Shown here: in pieces, positions 24,928 to 36,959 of the stretch | Numbering within the stretch: position 1 is the first letter of the stretch | How the letters are laid out: every line of letters starts with the position of its first letter | From: Cryptomeria japonica | Lineage: Eukaryota; Streptophyta; Pinopsida; Cupressales; Cupressaceae | Assembly (NCBI RefSeq): GCF_030272615.1 | Contig: NC_081410.1 | Span: 260,016,437-260,080,436 of the forward strand | DNA: 64,000 nt | Direction: 5' to 3' | Position numbers and translations under genes: made by a program | The notes under the pieces: generated by a model | Database searches by the model: none | What the model was told of the DNA's origin: nothing | What the model saw: the letters and a program-made list of their open reading frames with translations, nothing else

Positions 24928-26428
24928 TGATAGTTCTGATACTAAATGTAAGTATAGATCCAATAGCCAACAAGATGAGAGGGGGGGGGTGAATCATACA
25001 AACTTAATCTTCTATAAAAACATCAGATTCAACCTCAGTAACATATACTTCAGTAATATAACCAAAATTGTTAAACATGCAAACTCAAAAGCATATAAAC
25101 ATCATAAACCTCATAACACCAGATTTAACGTGGAAACCCAAATAGGGAAAAACCACTGTGGGATTTTGGACCCACTAAGAAATATACTCTTCTAGAGTAT
25201 GCTCAGTTAAAGGCAAATCCTATTAAAGATTACAAACACATTGCTAGATGTGACCCTGTTAAGGGATTTCCCTCAGATCTGTTAGGATCTTCACCTTGTT
25301 AGAAGTGACCTTGTTAAAGGATTTCAAACACCCAATCAGAATGTCACCTTGCTAGAGGGTTTTACAAATAAGACTGTTAAGTCCACTCGGTTAAGAGATT
25401 TTCTGTCACTTTCACAAAATAACAGTAATAAAAATCTATCTGCAACTTCACATCTAAAATGCTAAAGCAGATTCTTATTTGTTCAATACAATCTAGACAT
25501 AGAACTAATCTTGTCCATCTACTGGGCTTCTATACTCTGTTATTCAAACAGGTCTTCAAGCTTCCATGCTCGGTAATCACTATGTAGCATCCCTATCCAT
25601 ACATTTTCCCGCATGCATTGTTTATCAACAGTTCCCTATTTATAAACAATTAGCTAACCGCTTAATCTCCTTGATCACATTTCCCATGATCAATCATATC
25701 CATCAGATCTTGAATCTTGTCCAGGTTCAATACATCTTTCGATCTAAAAATGTTTTACCCCACCTAGGAACTTGCATATATTTCTTGGAACTTGTGCTAG
25801 GGTATTGCGGTTCAATCTGCGTTGTAGATCTTCATGCCGACTTTCCTTTGCTATAGATTCATTAACAAACTTTATTTATGGCATACCAATCATTTAATTA
25901 GTTCCAACTCATCAGCTTCCTTCATTAAATAATGCATGTAACCATTTAATGCATTCTGTTATAGCTCAGTTACAACTCGGTAAATACTAAAATTCACTCG
26001 GTAGACATTCCGCCTTCATTAACCGATAGCGATAACCTTAGGGTTTACCGACTAGGTTCTTTGCTTGGTAACATAGTATAGTATTAACCTTACAATTTAC
26101 AACATATGTATGATGTTAAAACAATCTAAACATCATGATCTCATCATTGTCTGACTCGGTAATAGTTTCCCATTGAGTACCTTATTCATCATAATCTTTC
26201 CTGTGTCTTTTACCGACATCTTTAAATTTTTCAAATCATACTTCTCAAGATATGGCAACATCATACTGAATTAGAAAATCAATTTCTTGACATCAATGAC
26301 AAAATAATAATATCAAGACAATAAACATCCTTAATCAGTTGTATCCATAATCATCAACAACCTTCTCAATATCCTTATTCAAATGTCAACAATCCTTCAT
26401 TGTCTATTATAATGCTATATTGCCAACA
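24928..26428 (-). repeat. 3' LTR of the copia element
   Basis: 1501 bp, starting TGATAGTTCTGATAC and ending CCAACA at 26423-26428. The first 100 bases include a run of nine Gs and GTGAATCATAC, conserved in the partner LTR. Confidence 0.95.
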
Positions 26429-26442
26429 ATCTCCCCCTTTGG
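26429..26442 (-). promoter_or_regulatory. Polypurine tract of the copia element
   Basis: ATCTCCCCCTTTGG on the plus strand is CCAAAGGGGGAGAT on the element strand, immediately before the TGTTGG start of the 3' LTR. It is the classical plant copia tract. Confidence 0.92.
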
Positions 26443-26877
26443 CATTGATGGCAAAACCAATTGATTTGACCTTAAAAGATTCGGATTGCTGTGAATCTGA
26501 AATGCTGAAATGCTCTCTCCCATACATTAGACTTCTCCTCTTTTCTCAGTCTTTTTTCCAAACTTTTGTCTTCTTCCCCTTTTTATTAGTCTTCTCCCCC
26601 CTTGACAACAATGCCAAAAAGTAAAGAACTAAAACATAATTTTGTCATGTATGAAGTGATTTCCTGCTGTAATGTGTCAATTCAGTCTCGGTCAGAGCAT
26701 TTTGTCTTCTATTCTTGTTCCCTATATTGGTTCCTGTAATATTTCCTGTACACCTTTAGAAAACATCCTAAACTGTGTAAATCAGCATCAACTCCTAAAA
26801 GATATTCAATAGAGTCATCGGATTGATGCTTTCACCGAACTCGGTCAGTGAGTAGAAGATAGGGGCAGGACCCCTAA

Positions 26878-27975
26878 CTAACTTCTGAGATATTCAAAAG
26901 TGTCCCTTTGTAGTGGCTTGGTGAAGATATCTGCTATTTGTTCCTTTGTGCTAACATACTCCAACACCACTTTCTTCTCTTGAGCTTCTTCTCTAAGATA
27001 ATGATATTTGATAGAGATGTGCTTTGTCTTAGAGTGCATAACAGGATTCTTTGAAATGTTAATGGCACTAGTATTGTCATAGAATATAGTTACTGACTCG
27101 GTATCTTTCTCATTTATACCTTCCAATAGTTGTTTGATCCATGCAATGTTAGTAAAATTCAATGCTGCAGCAACATATTCAGCTTCTGTTGTTGACTGTG
27201 AAACATATCCTTGTTTCTTGCTAAGCCAACTCACTAATCTTTCTCCTAAAAAGAAAGCTCCTCCACTTGTGCTTTTTCTGTCATCAATGTTGCCCACCCA
27301 ATCAGCATCAATATAAACTTTTAAATCAAAATCATTTCCTTTCTGATATACTAAGCCATAATCCTCTATGCCTTTCAAGTATCTAAAAATTCTTTTGATT
27401 GTTGTCATATGTGTTTCCTTAGGATTTGTAGAGAATCTTGCAACTATACCTACTACATGTGCTATATCTAGTCTGCTGTGAACAACATATTGTAGCTTTC
27501 CAATCATGGATTGGTAAAGTGTCTCATCAACAGATGCAGATTCATCATTCTTTGATAATTTACAGTTGGTAGTCAAAGGAGTACTTACTGGTTTTGAATC
27601 CTCCATTCCAAATTTCTTTAATATTTCTTTTATGTACTTCAAAAATGCAGATTTGACATCCATTTGATATACCTTGAAGTTTTTGAAAGCAGCATATGCC
27701 AACAATGTTCTTACTCCTTCAAGTCTAGCAACAGGTGCAAAAGTTTCACCATAATCAATTCCTTCTTCTTGAGCATAACCTTTGCAAACTAGTCTTGCTT
27801 TGTTTCGAATGACCTCTCCTTTTTCATTTAGCTTGTTTCTGAAAATCCACTTTGTACCAATTACATTTTTGTCCTTTGGTCTTGGGATTAGTTTCCATGT
27901 GTCATTCTTCTTGATTTGATCAATCTCTTTTGTCATAGCATTTATCCAATCTTCACTGTTAAATGCCTCTTTCAC
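26878..27975 (-). pseudogene. pol: Copia reverse transcriptase / RNase H with the RT core deleted in frame
   Basis: A 365-codon open frame. The N-terminal third has [39 protein letters not shown] and [11 protein letters not shown], the copia RT fingers. The next residues are [19 protein letters not shown], which in intact copia proteins lie well after the catalytic YVDD. The join is at about 27640, and the intervening 150 or so residues, including YVDD, are missing without disturbing the frame. The RNase H half is complete in outline: [51 protein letters not shown]-like [11 protein letters not shown] and ADIFTKPL at the C-terminus. The protein could not polymerise DNA. Confidence 0.93.
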
Positions 27976-29148
27976 TATTCTTGGTTCAAATTCAGATATC
28001 AGACATGTGTTCTATCTCAGTTTGTTCCTTGTCATCACTGGATCATTCTTATCTCTTATAATCTGACTTGGTGCATGATGTCTTCTAACATACTTGGCTA
28101 ATATAGGCTCGGTAGGCTCTATATGATCTTCTTCATCACTTGGTAACTAGATATGCTCTTCATTTTCTTCAATAGTCTTCTCGGTAAGACTTCTCAGTTG
28201 AACATAGACAAATTCATCATAGTCTTCTAGTTCCTTGGAATTTCCTTCTTCATTTCTTTCTGCTAATTCATCAATTTTCACATTTGCACTTTCTACTATT
28301 TTGTTAGATGATTTGATCAGACATTTAAATGCTTTTCTTCTAGAAGAATAACCTAGAAATGTTCCTTCTTCACTTTTCTGATCAAACTTGCCATTTCTAT
28401 CATCTTTGTGAACATAGCATCTACTTCCAAAGATTTTAAAATAACTTACATTAGGTTTCTTATCATACTAGATTTCATATGGTGTCTTCAAAGTACCTTT
28501 CTTCAATTGTACTCGATTCAGGGTGTAAATTGTTGTGTTTATTGCTTCTCTCCAAAATGTTTGTGGCACTTTCTTTTCAATCATCAATGTTCTAGCACAA
28601 TCCACAATAGATTTGTTTCTTCTCTTAGCTATTCCATTCTGCTATGGAGTTCTCGGTGCAGAGACTTGTCTTCTAATACCATGATCATTGCAAAATAAGT
28701 TGAATTCATCAGATGTGAACTCTCCTCCTCTATCTGATCTAAGACATTTCAGTTGTCTTCCTGTTTCATTTTCAACTCTTGCCTTGTACCATTTAAACAT
28801 TTGAAAAGCTTCTGGTTTTTCTTTTAAAAACATTACTGACATCATCCTTGAATAGTCATCCACAAATAATATGAAATATTTATCACCATAATAACTTTGA
28901 ACTTTCATAGGACCACAAAGATTAGTGTGCACTAGATCTAAAATTCCCTTAGAAGTGTAAGACTTACTTGTAAAGCTTGATCTTGTCATCTTACCCATTT
29001 GACATCCTTGGCACATAGCATTCTTAGGTTTTTCAAGACTCAGTAGACCTCTTACTCGGTGCTTCTTACTTATTTTGATCAGATTATCAAAATTTACATG
29101 ACAAAACCTTTTATGCCATAACCAAGTATCATCTATCTTTGCATACAA
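27976..29148 (-). pseudogene. pol: Copia integrase and linker to RT, decayed
   Basis: The open piece 29148-28642 starts MYAKIDDTWLWHKRFCHVNF, with the HHCC zinc site completed by CQGCQMGK. The catalytic core shows TNLCGPMK, FVDDYSRM and LRSDRGGEF. A TAG stop (28644-28642) follows SAPRTP. Just after it the segment that normally carries the catalytic glutamate (NGVAER in most copias) reads NGIAKRRN, so the Glu codon has become AAG (28626-28624). Further left the linker GSRCYVHKDDRNGKFDQKS and a Glu/Asp-rich stretch lead to RT, with more stops near 28470, 28150 and 28015. Integrase would join element ends to target DNA; this copy is inactive. Confidence 0.92.
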
Positions 29149-30636
29149 ACACTTGTTACGAGTTGAGTCAAGGTGAAATGTGTTACCTTCTGTTTGTGTC
29201 CTGGTAGCAACTAACTTTCCATTCTTGTCATGAACTTTGACAATTCCTTTCTGAAATTCTATTCAGTAACCTATGTTGTTTAGCTGTGCTAAACTCAATA
29301 AATTGTATTTCAAACCTTCAAACCAATAAACATCATTGCATCTTGCATTGTCAAGAAGTGTTATAGATCCTTTACCTTTCACCGGACATGGTGCATCATT
29401 ACCAAATCTAACATAGCCTCCATCATAATCTTCTAATATAACAAACTTGTGTTTATCTCCTATCATATGATGTGAGCATCCACTATCTATGATCCAAGAA
29501 TCATTAGTGTTTATGTGAGATATTAGGGCTTTTTCTTCATACCTTTCTTCATCTGATCCATCTTTGATAGCCACATAAACTACATCCTCTGTATTAGTTT
29601 CATCTGATTTATCATCATTGGATTCCTCATAGGCTATTAAGCATGTCTTTCTATCTCTTCTTCTGAAGTCTCGGTGTCCTCTGTAATGATTATCTTTTTG
29701 TCTGTCATCTCGGTAATCTCTCTTTTCACTAGAATCTTTTTCAGGACAATTAGAAGCCATATGTCCTATTTTATCACAATTGAAACATTTCAAAGGTAGT
29801 TTTCCTTTGTACTTACCTTTGCCTCTCGGTAACCTTTTGGCTAATAGTGCTTCAAACTCTTCTTGCTTTCTGATTTCCTCATACAGTTTGTGTACTTCTT
29901 CCATGGTCTTAAGAAATCTTTCACTTGCTCCACTGTGATCTCCTTCAGAGTACTTAAACTTTCTTTCATTGAAATCATTAGATTCATCAAGATGAAAAAA
30001 ACTAAATGTAGATTCAACTTTATTTATCGAAGATCCACTGTTATCAAAGTTACTTAACTCAAATGCATGTAGCTTGCCAATAGTAGCATCCAAAGAAACT
30101 GGCATATTAGGTATAGATCTTAATTCATTGATTGCAGAGACTTGGATTGCATAAGCTGGTAGAAGGGTTCTTAACAACTTACTTGTTATATCCTTTTCTT
30201 CAATAGTTCCACCTGCTCCTTTGATTTGATTGACAATCTCCTTTAGTCTTGTACTCTACTGAGTTATGTTCTCACCTTAATTCATCCTCATAGATTCAAG
30301 TTGTCCTCTTAGACTATCTACTTTTTCTCTTTGAACATGTTCATCTCCTCCATATACTGATATGAGCTTATCCCACATTGCCTTTGCATCATTGCAGCCT
30401 TCTAGATCATTAAACTCTGAATTGATCAATGCAGATGTTATTTCAATCATTTCTTGGATATGTTCTTGCTTTGCCTTTATCTCTTCCATAGTTAATGGAT
30501 AGGTGCTTGGTGTAACAAAATCATTCTCCATATAGTATACAACATATTCTTCAACTCCTGATAGATACAGCTTCATCCTTTTCTGCCATGTAGATAAACT
30601 TGACTTGTTCAGCTTCGGTGCATCCCTCTTATACAT
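29149..30636 (-). pseudogene. gag: Copia gag and aspartic protease, decayed
   Basis: Gag starts MYKRDAPKLNKSSLSTWQKR at 30636, with a UBN2-like middle region (ALINSEFNDLEGCNDAKAMW, VYGGDEHVQREKV) up to TAA near 30277. It resumes in the same sense as LLRTLLPAYAIQVSAINEL at 30177. The zinc knuckle is CFNCDKIGHMASNC (near 29790-29750), followed by an Arg/Asp-rich tail. Protease follows with DSWIIDSGCSHHM near 29490; DSG is the catalytic triad of copia proteases. The open frame ends at 29263. Two stops separate gag from integrase. Confidence 0.92.
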
Positions 30637-30683
30637 CTTGGATCTTTAACTCAAGTGCCTTTAAACTTTTCTTCTAGAGTCCA

Positions 30684-30699
30684 AGGCTCTGATACCAAT
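30684..30699 (-). promoter_or_regulatory. Primer-binding site, initiator tRNA-Met (perfect)
   Basis: On the element strand the text after the 5' LTR is ATTGGTATCAGAGCC. It contains the full TGGTATCAGAGCC complement of initiator tRNA-Met used by plant copia elements. Confidence 0.93.
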
Positions 30700-32232
30700 T
30701 GATAGTTTTGATACTAAATGTAAGTACAGATCCAATAGCCAACAAGATGAGAGGGGGGGGTGAATCATACAAACTTAATCTTCTATAAAAACATTAGATT
30801 CAACCTCGGTAACATATACTTCAGTAATATAACCAAAATTGTTAAACATGCAAACTCAAAAGCATATAAACATCATAAACCTCATAACACCAGATTTAAC
30901 ATGGAAACCCAAATAGGGAAAAACCACTATGGGATTTCGGACCCACTAAGAAATATACTCTTCTAGAGTATGCTCGGTTAAAAGCAAATCCTATTAAAGA
31001 TTACAAACACATTGCTAGATGTGACCTGGTTAAGGGATTTCCCTCAGATCTGTTAGGATCTTCACCTTGTTAGAAGTGACCTTGTTAAAGGATTTCAAAC
31101 ACTCAATCAGAATGTCACCTTGCTGGAGGGTTTTACAAAGAAGACTATTAAGTCCACTCGGTTAAGAGATTTTCTATCACTTTCACAAAATAACAGTAAT
31201 AAAAATCTATCTGCAACTTCACATCTAAAATGCTAAAGTAGATTCTTATTTGTTCAATACAATCTAGACATAGAACTAATCTTGTCCATCTGGTGGGCTT
31301 CTATACTCTGTTATTCAAACAAGTCTTCAAGCTTCTGTGCTCGGTAATCACTATGTAGCATCCCTGTGCATACATTTGCCTGCATGCATTGTTTATCAAC
31401 AGTTCCCTATTTATAAAAAATTAGCTAACCACTTAATCTCCTTGATCACATTTCCCATGATCAATCATAGCCATTAGATCTTCAATCTTGTCCAGGTTCA
31501 ATGCATCTTTCGATCTGAAAATGTTTTACCCTACCTAGGAACTTGCATATATTTCTTGGAACTTGTGCTAGGGTATTGCAGTTCAATCTGCGTTGTAGAT
31601 CTTCATGCCGACTTTCCTTCGCCATAGATTCATTAACAAACTTTATTTACGGCATACCAATCATTTAATTAGTTCCAGCTCATCAAATTCCTTCATTAAA
31701 TAACGCATGTAACCATTTAATGCATTCTGTTATAGCGCGGTTGCAACTTGGTTACAACTCGGTAAATACTAGAATTCACTCGGTAAACATTCCGCCTTCA
31801 TTAACCGATAGTGATAACCTTAGGGTTTACCGACTAGGTTCCTTAGGGTTTACCGACTGGTTCTTTGCTTGGTAACATAGTATAGTATTAACCTTACAAT
31901 TTACAACATATGTATGATGTTAAAACAATCTAAACATCATGATCTCATCATTGTCTGACTTGGTAATAGTTGCCCATTGAATACCTTATTCATCATAATC
32001 TTTCCTGTTTCTTTTACCGACATCTTTATATTCTTCAAATCATACTTCTCAAGATATGGCAACACCATACTGAATTAGAAAATTAATTGCTTGACATCAA
32101 TGACAAAATAATAATATCAAGACAGTAAACATCCTTAATCAGTTATATCCATAATCATCAACAACCTTCTCAATATCCTTATTGAAATGTCAACAATCCT
32201 TCATTATCTGCTATAATGCTATATTGCCAATA
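30700..32232 (-). repeat. 5' LTR of the copia element
   Basis: 1533 bp, beginning TGATAGTTTTGATAC and ending CCAATA. It carries an extra copy of CTTAGGGTTTACCGACT near 31848-31855 and a short insertion near 31738 relative to its partner, explaining the 32-bp length difference. Confidence 0.95.
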
Positions 32233-32237
32233 GAATC

Positions 32238-33030
32238 TATCCAATCTAAGAAATCAATTCTCATCATTCATTATCAAGCATTTTCAAAGATCTTCAAGGT
32301 TGCATATTCATTATTCAACCATTGTGGAGCAAAATTATATCATTCTTATGCAAGAATGTATGCACGTCATTAGGGTTTTATCATGTTCATGCCATTTCAT
32401 ACATATGTGATTACATTCAAAGAAGAAAAGCATCATCATCAACAATTGTAGATCTAAGGTATATCTATCTAACATTCATTTTAGTATTTGTATTATTTCA
32501 TTCAAGGTTACTTCCTAAACTAGAGTTTGACTTAAGAAAACCACTATTCCCAACAATTTCCCTCCTTTTAAATATATGCAAGAATAGGTACAGAGCTTTG
32601 TTTGGGAGGATCGACAAGATTCACAGAGACAAATAGGTTCACCTTTCGACAATGAGAAATTTGAAGGACTAAAGCAATTAACACCACGGTCCTAAAAAAT
32701 TAGGCCAAACTTCTGAGACCAAATCCAAATCATATTATTTTGACCAGATCTAGGTCGGTGTCTCCATATGATGATTGAAGCCCACTATTTATGCTCGATC
32801 TCTTCATTAGTCACCTATTTACCCTCATTTCAACATTTTCACAATTCAATTTAGAAAGAGGGAATAAAACCCTAACCTAAGTGAAACCTAATCAGATTTT
32901 CAAATATTTTTACTTAGAGGGATTAAGCCTAGATCTATTAGGTCCCTCCCTCTTTCAATGCAATGGTCTCTTAAGAAAAGTTAGTGGTTTTATTAAAATT
33001 TAATGGTGAAACTCTAAATTTCACCTATTA
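32238..33030. other. Interposed LTR-like sequence, part 2
   Basis: Continuation of the stretch 24578-24922 across the copia insertion. On the minus strand AAAAGGAGGGAAAT (about 32569-32556) looks like a polypurine tract followed by a TGTTGGG LTR start (revcomp of 32549-32555). Right of it the text 32580-33000 has no coding motif. Confidence 0.4.
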
Positions 33031-34428
33031 CACATTGCTTGCCATTATTTGGTTTGTCTAAATGATCTTTTTAAAGTTTGATAACCCCATCATCAATTAA
33101 GGCCTTTCAATTGATGATCCTTTGGATATGATATCATGGAAGTTACTTGCACAATTTAATCATATGTGATATGGAAGCTTTGGTTGAAGATCAATGATGA
33201 AAACTGTGACCAATTGAGAATCTGGAACTTTGAATGGGAGATGGATAGCAAGAGCTCTCCACCTAATCAAGGAGATTTTTTCCTCCCTTTTGTTTAGCTT
33301 GATAGAGATCTAGCATAGAGATATAATTTTCAACATTGTAATGGTAATGTGTAACAAATTTTTCTGACAAGTCTATGAATGTAGTGATTCAACCAAAAGG
33401 TAGCTTTGAAAACAACTCTAAGGCAAGTCCACTAAGACTCTTAGGAAATAACCACAATAAGTAATTGCCACAATACGCTACTTCTTAACAATCCATATAA
33501 AATTCTTTGATGTAATGTCTTACGTCACCTTTTCCCTTGTATTTATCAAATTTTGGTGCTTCAAAATGTTTAGGGAATAGCATTGTAGTTATCAACTTGT
33601 TAAAAGGGTAAGGGAAAATCTCTTCAAATTTAAAAACTCGCTCAAAATTATTTTCTTGTAGATTCTTAAGAGCTGCCTTCATTTCTTCCCATTCAAAATT
33701 GAATGGAAAAGGATTTGGTGATGGTGAGGCGGATTGATAATGTGGTGTTTGGTAGGTAACTTGATGTGAATGGATGTAATTGGGTTGTTGTTATGGATGT
33801 TGGTAACCTGTCGTATTTTGATAGATGTGGGGTAGTTGATAATTGGGTGTGTGTTGTAGGATGAGTGGTGGTGGTTGGTAGATAGCTGCACCTTCTTAGT
33901 ATTGTGGGGATTCCAAGTTAGTGGCAACATTATGTTGTTGAGTGATTTATTGCTAATGATATTGCAAATTTTGAGTTGGGTTCACTTGATGAGTACCACT
34001 ATGAAGATAGATGCCCCCATTATAGGTAGGATTATATGTATTCGCTTGTTGATTGTAAGATGGGGGATTTTAGTTAGTGCCACTCTGGGGTTGGTAAGTA
34101 TTTCTTGCAATTTAGGAGGAGGATGGCACTTGCAAGTAACTAACATGTTTTTGAGATATGATTGGTTGCATAGTCACTTGTGGTTGATATTTTGGTGCAA
34201 TAATAGATTGTGGCATGGACTACGTGAGTTGTGGTATGGATGATGTTGGTGTGACAATGCTTATGCCCCTAGTCATAGTTTGTGTGATGAAAGGCAATAG
34301 ATAACCAAACATTCTGGTAGTCATCGCTTGTGTTTGTGTAGAAAAAAAAACATAGGTCGCATGATTGGATTGCAAAATGGTATGACATGAACCACATTAG
34401 CAGTCGTAGGTGTCTAAGTCATCATGGG
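33031..34428 (-). pseudogene. gag: Tat-type gag, N-terminal part
   Basis: The piece 33682-33485 reads FERVFKFEEIFPYPFNK, MLFPKHFEAPKFDKYKGKGD and HYIKEFYMDC. The minus strand continues leftward, through stops, with NYLLWLFPKSLSGLALELFS, TFIDLSEKFVTHYHYNVEN and KALIDDGVIKL (near 33090-33070). This is the conserved retrotransposon gag core of the Tat lineage. Upstream (33930-34420) the frame is Gln/Asn/His/Pro-rich, a usual feature of the N-terminus of these gags. It stops where the plus-strand LTR element begins at 34429. Orientation and content make it the 5' part of the element whose pol lies at 9180-13930. Confidence 0.8.
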
Positions 34429-35504
34429 TGTAGACACCTAAATTTGTCCATACCCAACCACACTTGACCTTATCCCATTGTAGCCAATTAAATATTTAAT
34501 TATTATTTGTTTAATTAATCCTTTATCTTAACCCACCACCTTTAATTAAATAAATTTACATTTATTTAATTTATCCTTCACCCTTAATTAAATTAAAAAA
34601 ATTAGCTATCACCATTAATTAAATAAATTTACATTTATCTGATTACATCTAACCTTGTCCTACAAATTCTCCTACTAAATCAATTATTTAATACCTGCTT
34701 AATTAATTGATTTAAGCTAATTAACCCTTTTACCATTTTCCCTATTATTAAATTAGTTCACTTATTCTCTCTCCTCATGTCACATCCTCCTAATTTGCCC
34801 ACTTGCATCCTAATCCTCCATTATCCCACCTAATCCCCTCACTAATCATTTGCACATTCCTAATCTCATTAGGAATGAGTCAACCATATGTCATAAATGG
34901 CTCTCCCATCTCACCTCCCAAACTTAAATGCCACCCATTTTTGTCTATCCAAAGAATTTTGAATTCCTTGAATTTCTCCGCGCCCCTTCTTCCCAAAGAA
35001 TTTTTAATTCCTTTTATCCTTTATTTTTCCAAGAATCCCTATTTCCAAGGAATTTTTAATTCCCTTTGTCATTCCCAAGGAATTTTTAATTCCTTGTTTC
35101 TCTTTCCAATGTACTTGGGATCTCTTTCCCATGACCTTGAGGAGTGTGGAGACAAAAAATGTCTTAATGACAAGGATCTCTTGGATCTCCCACTTGTCAT
35201 ATCTTCCCACATTCAATCCTGGCCCTTCATCATCTTTTGATCTCCACCATCCATTCCAAATTTGAAAATCTATAAATTGAGGCCTCTTCTCTCATTTTAA
35301 CCATCTCTTCATATGTTATCCTTATAATGCCCATTTCATCACTCAATCATCCTTATCATGTCGTGATGATGTTGGATCAATGAGAAACCACATCCAACCC
35401 ATCATCAACATATCAACATACTTATTGTTTTGAGGTTTTCATGTTCTTGTTTGAATAGGCTGAATTTATATGCATGTTTTGTTTATTACATTTGCATGCA
35501 TTCA
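34429..35504 (+). repeat. 5' LTR with tandem palindromes
   Basis: TG..CA boundaries: TGTAGACACC at 34429 and TGCATTCA ending 35504. The U3 holds TTAATTAAATAAATTTACAT-type palindromes at about 34541-34572, 34583-34600 and 34615-34645. Four AAGGAATTTTTAATTCCTT-type palindromes follow at about 34960-35100. The partner LTR has the same features in a different copy number. Confidence 0.85.
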
Positions 35505-35524
35505 TTTTGGTGAATCCGATGTGA
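35505..35524 (+). promoter_or_regulatory. Primer-binding-site-like motif
   Basis: TTTTGGTGAATCCGATGTGA directly follows the LTR. The same motif in better form (TTTTGGTGAACCCGACGTGA) follows the LTR of the nested element on the minus strand (60488 leftward), and a worn form follows the LTR at 49195. I have not assigned the tRNA. Confidence 0.7.
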
Positions 35525-36959
35525 AACGATCTTACTAACATGTGTGCTTTTGATTTTTTGTGAGTCTAATACTGTAGGTTAAAGGAACTTTTCTAAAAGG
35601 GTCTTGGAGGTCAAATTTTACAAACAACCCCGAATCAAGAAAATAACCTTATAGTTGCGTCCGAAAGGGCCAAGAGATAATTTTTGACATATAATTTGAT
35701 ATATTTTACTCACTATCATTTTTTTGAGATTTTTTGACCATACCATATAAAGATCCATATGAGACAGTAAAATACAATCATATAGCCTATTTTGAACTTC
35801 TAACATGCGGATTTTTGACTAGTTTTTCAATTATAAACATTATGAATCGCATCCTCAGAGGTATATATGTGAACATCACTGTTACATATTATATTGAGTA
35901 TCCATCATAAGAGTTTCATTGCGTATAAGAACTGAATACATAGCAACATCTTCTTCCAGTTCTTATGTGTGTATCGCACCCTATTTTGTGTATAATCACT
36001 GGGTATATCGTTGGGTTTTTTAGCAAACATGTTTTTTTCAAATTTATCAAAAGATCATAAAGAATCCATTTTTACAAGTAATTTTTGCTTTAGACAGTCT
36101 GTTTGGTGGTTTTTACTCACATTTACAAAATGGGATAAAAATGAACTCTTCACATTTGGATTTGGATCTAATAAACAAGAGTATTTTTTGAATCCCAAGA
36201 CTCACGTATGCTCTCCTCTTGTGCCTTAGGGTGAAATTGAGTGCACCAAAAATAAGTGGTCTTGTTTTCTTTTTTTTTAGGAGGTCTACTTGGGGATTTC
36301 ATCACCTCAAGGGATGACCTCAACTCTCGTGTTCCAATGGAGTATAAAAAAGGTGGGGGGTGAATCTAAAGACACCCTTCTTGGAAGTAGAATATTTTCA
36401 ATCTTGGATAAGCCCCAAAAAACTTTATACCTTTGGGAATTGAAGGTGGAGATTGGGTTACCGTCTCCTCCCGACTGTTTGGCATTATTCTCTTTCATCT
36501 ATGGATTTGGGTCTCACGTACCTTGCGTATATAGAGGACACCCTTTAGTTGAACTTGTGAAGCCTAGATAAAACTTTTTGGTCATATTTTCTTGTGGTGA
36601 CGTGTGCATATGAGGATTGATAATCCCACTTGAGTAGGCTTGTTGGTGTGTCTTATGTGTTTGAATGTTCTAATCACCTTCCCCACTTGAAACCACAAGG
36701 GGACACATCATCCAAATTGAAGAAAAGCATTTATCTATTTTGTATCATTTCATTGTATTTTTTATATTAAATCCAAAAAATCCAAAAAAAAATATAAAAC
36801 CCAAAAATCCAAAAAATTCATAAAACTCAAAAGTCCAAAAAAATTAAAATAAAATAAAAAACTCAAAAATCAAAACATTTCAAAAATAAATAAAAACTCT
36901 TTTTTCAAGTCTTGGTGTCCCATAATTCAAGCTTTCCACATCTTCTCTAAGTCAAATCT
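35525..36959 (+). other. Leader of the plus-strand LTR element, no gene seen
   Basis: No coding motif. The T-rich run ending in TTTTTTTTTAGGAG near 36270-36283 resembles a splice acceptor, but nothing else supports an intron. 36770-36900 is a low-complexity AAATCC/AAAATCC run. Confidence 0.35.

Larger units (their letters stand above)
24928..32232 (-). mobile_element. Ty1/copia retrotransposon, full length but defective (minus)
   Basis: LTRs at 24928-26428 and 30700-32232 start TGATAGTT and end CCAAYA. The element is flanked by a perfect 5-bp target duplication GAATC (24923-24927 and 32233-32237). Read on the minus strand the order is 5' LTR, PBS, gag, protease, integrase, RT, RNase H, polypurine tract, 3' LTR, which defines copia. 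By eye the LTRs differ at roughly 3 percent of positions in the first 500 bp, plus a 32-bp length difference, so this is younger than its surroundings. Defects: several stops in gag-pol, loss of the integrase catalytic Glu and an in-frame deletion of the RT core. Confidence 0.96.

Noticed and set aside
36240-36290. Splice acceptor and intron in the leader of the plus-strand LTR element
   Set aside because: A pyrimidine run plus AG is present, but there is no matching donor or coding evidence on either side.
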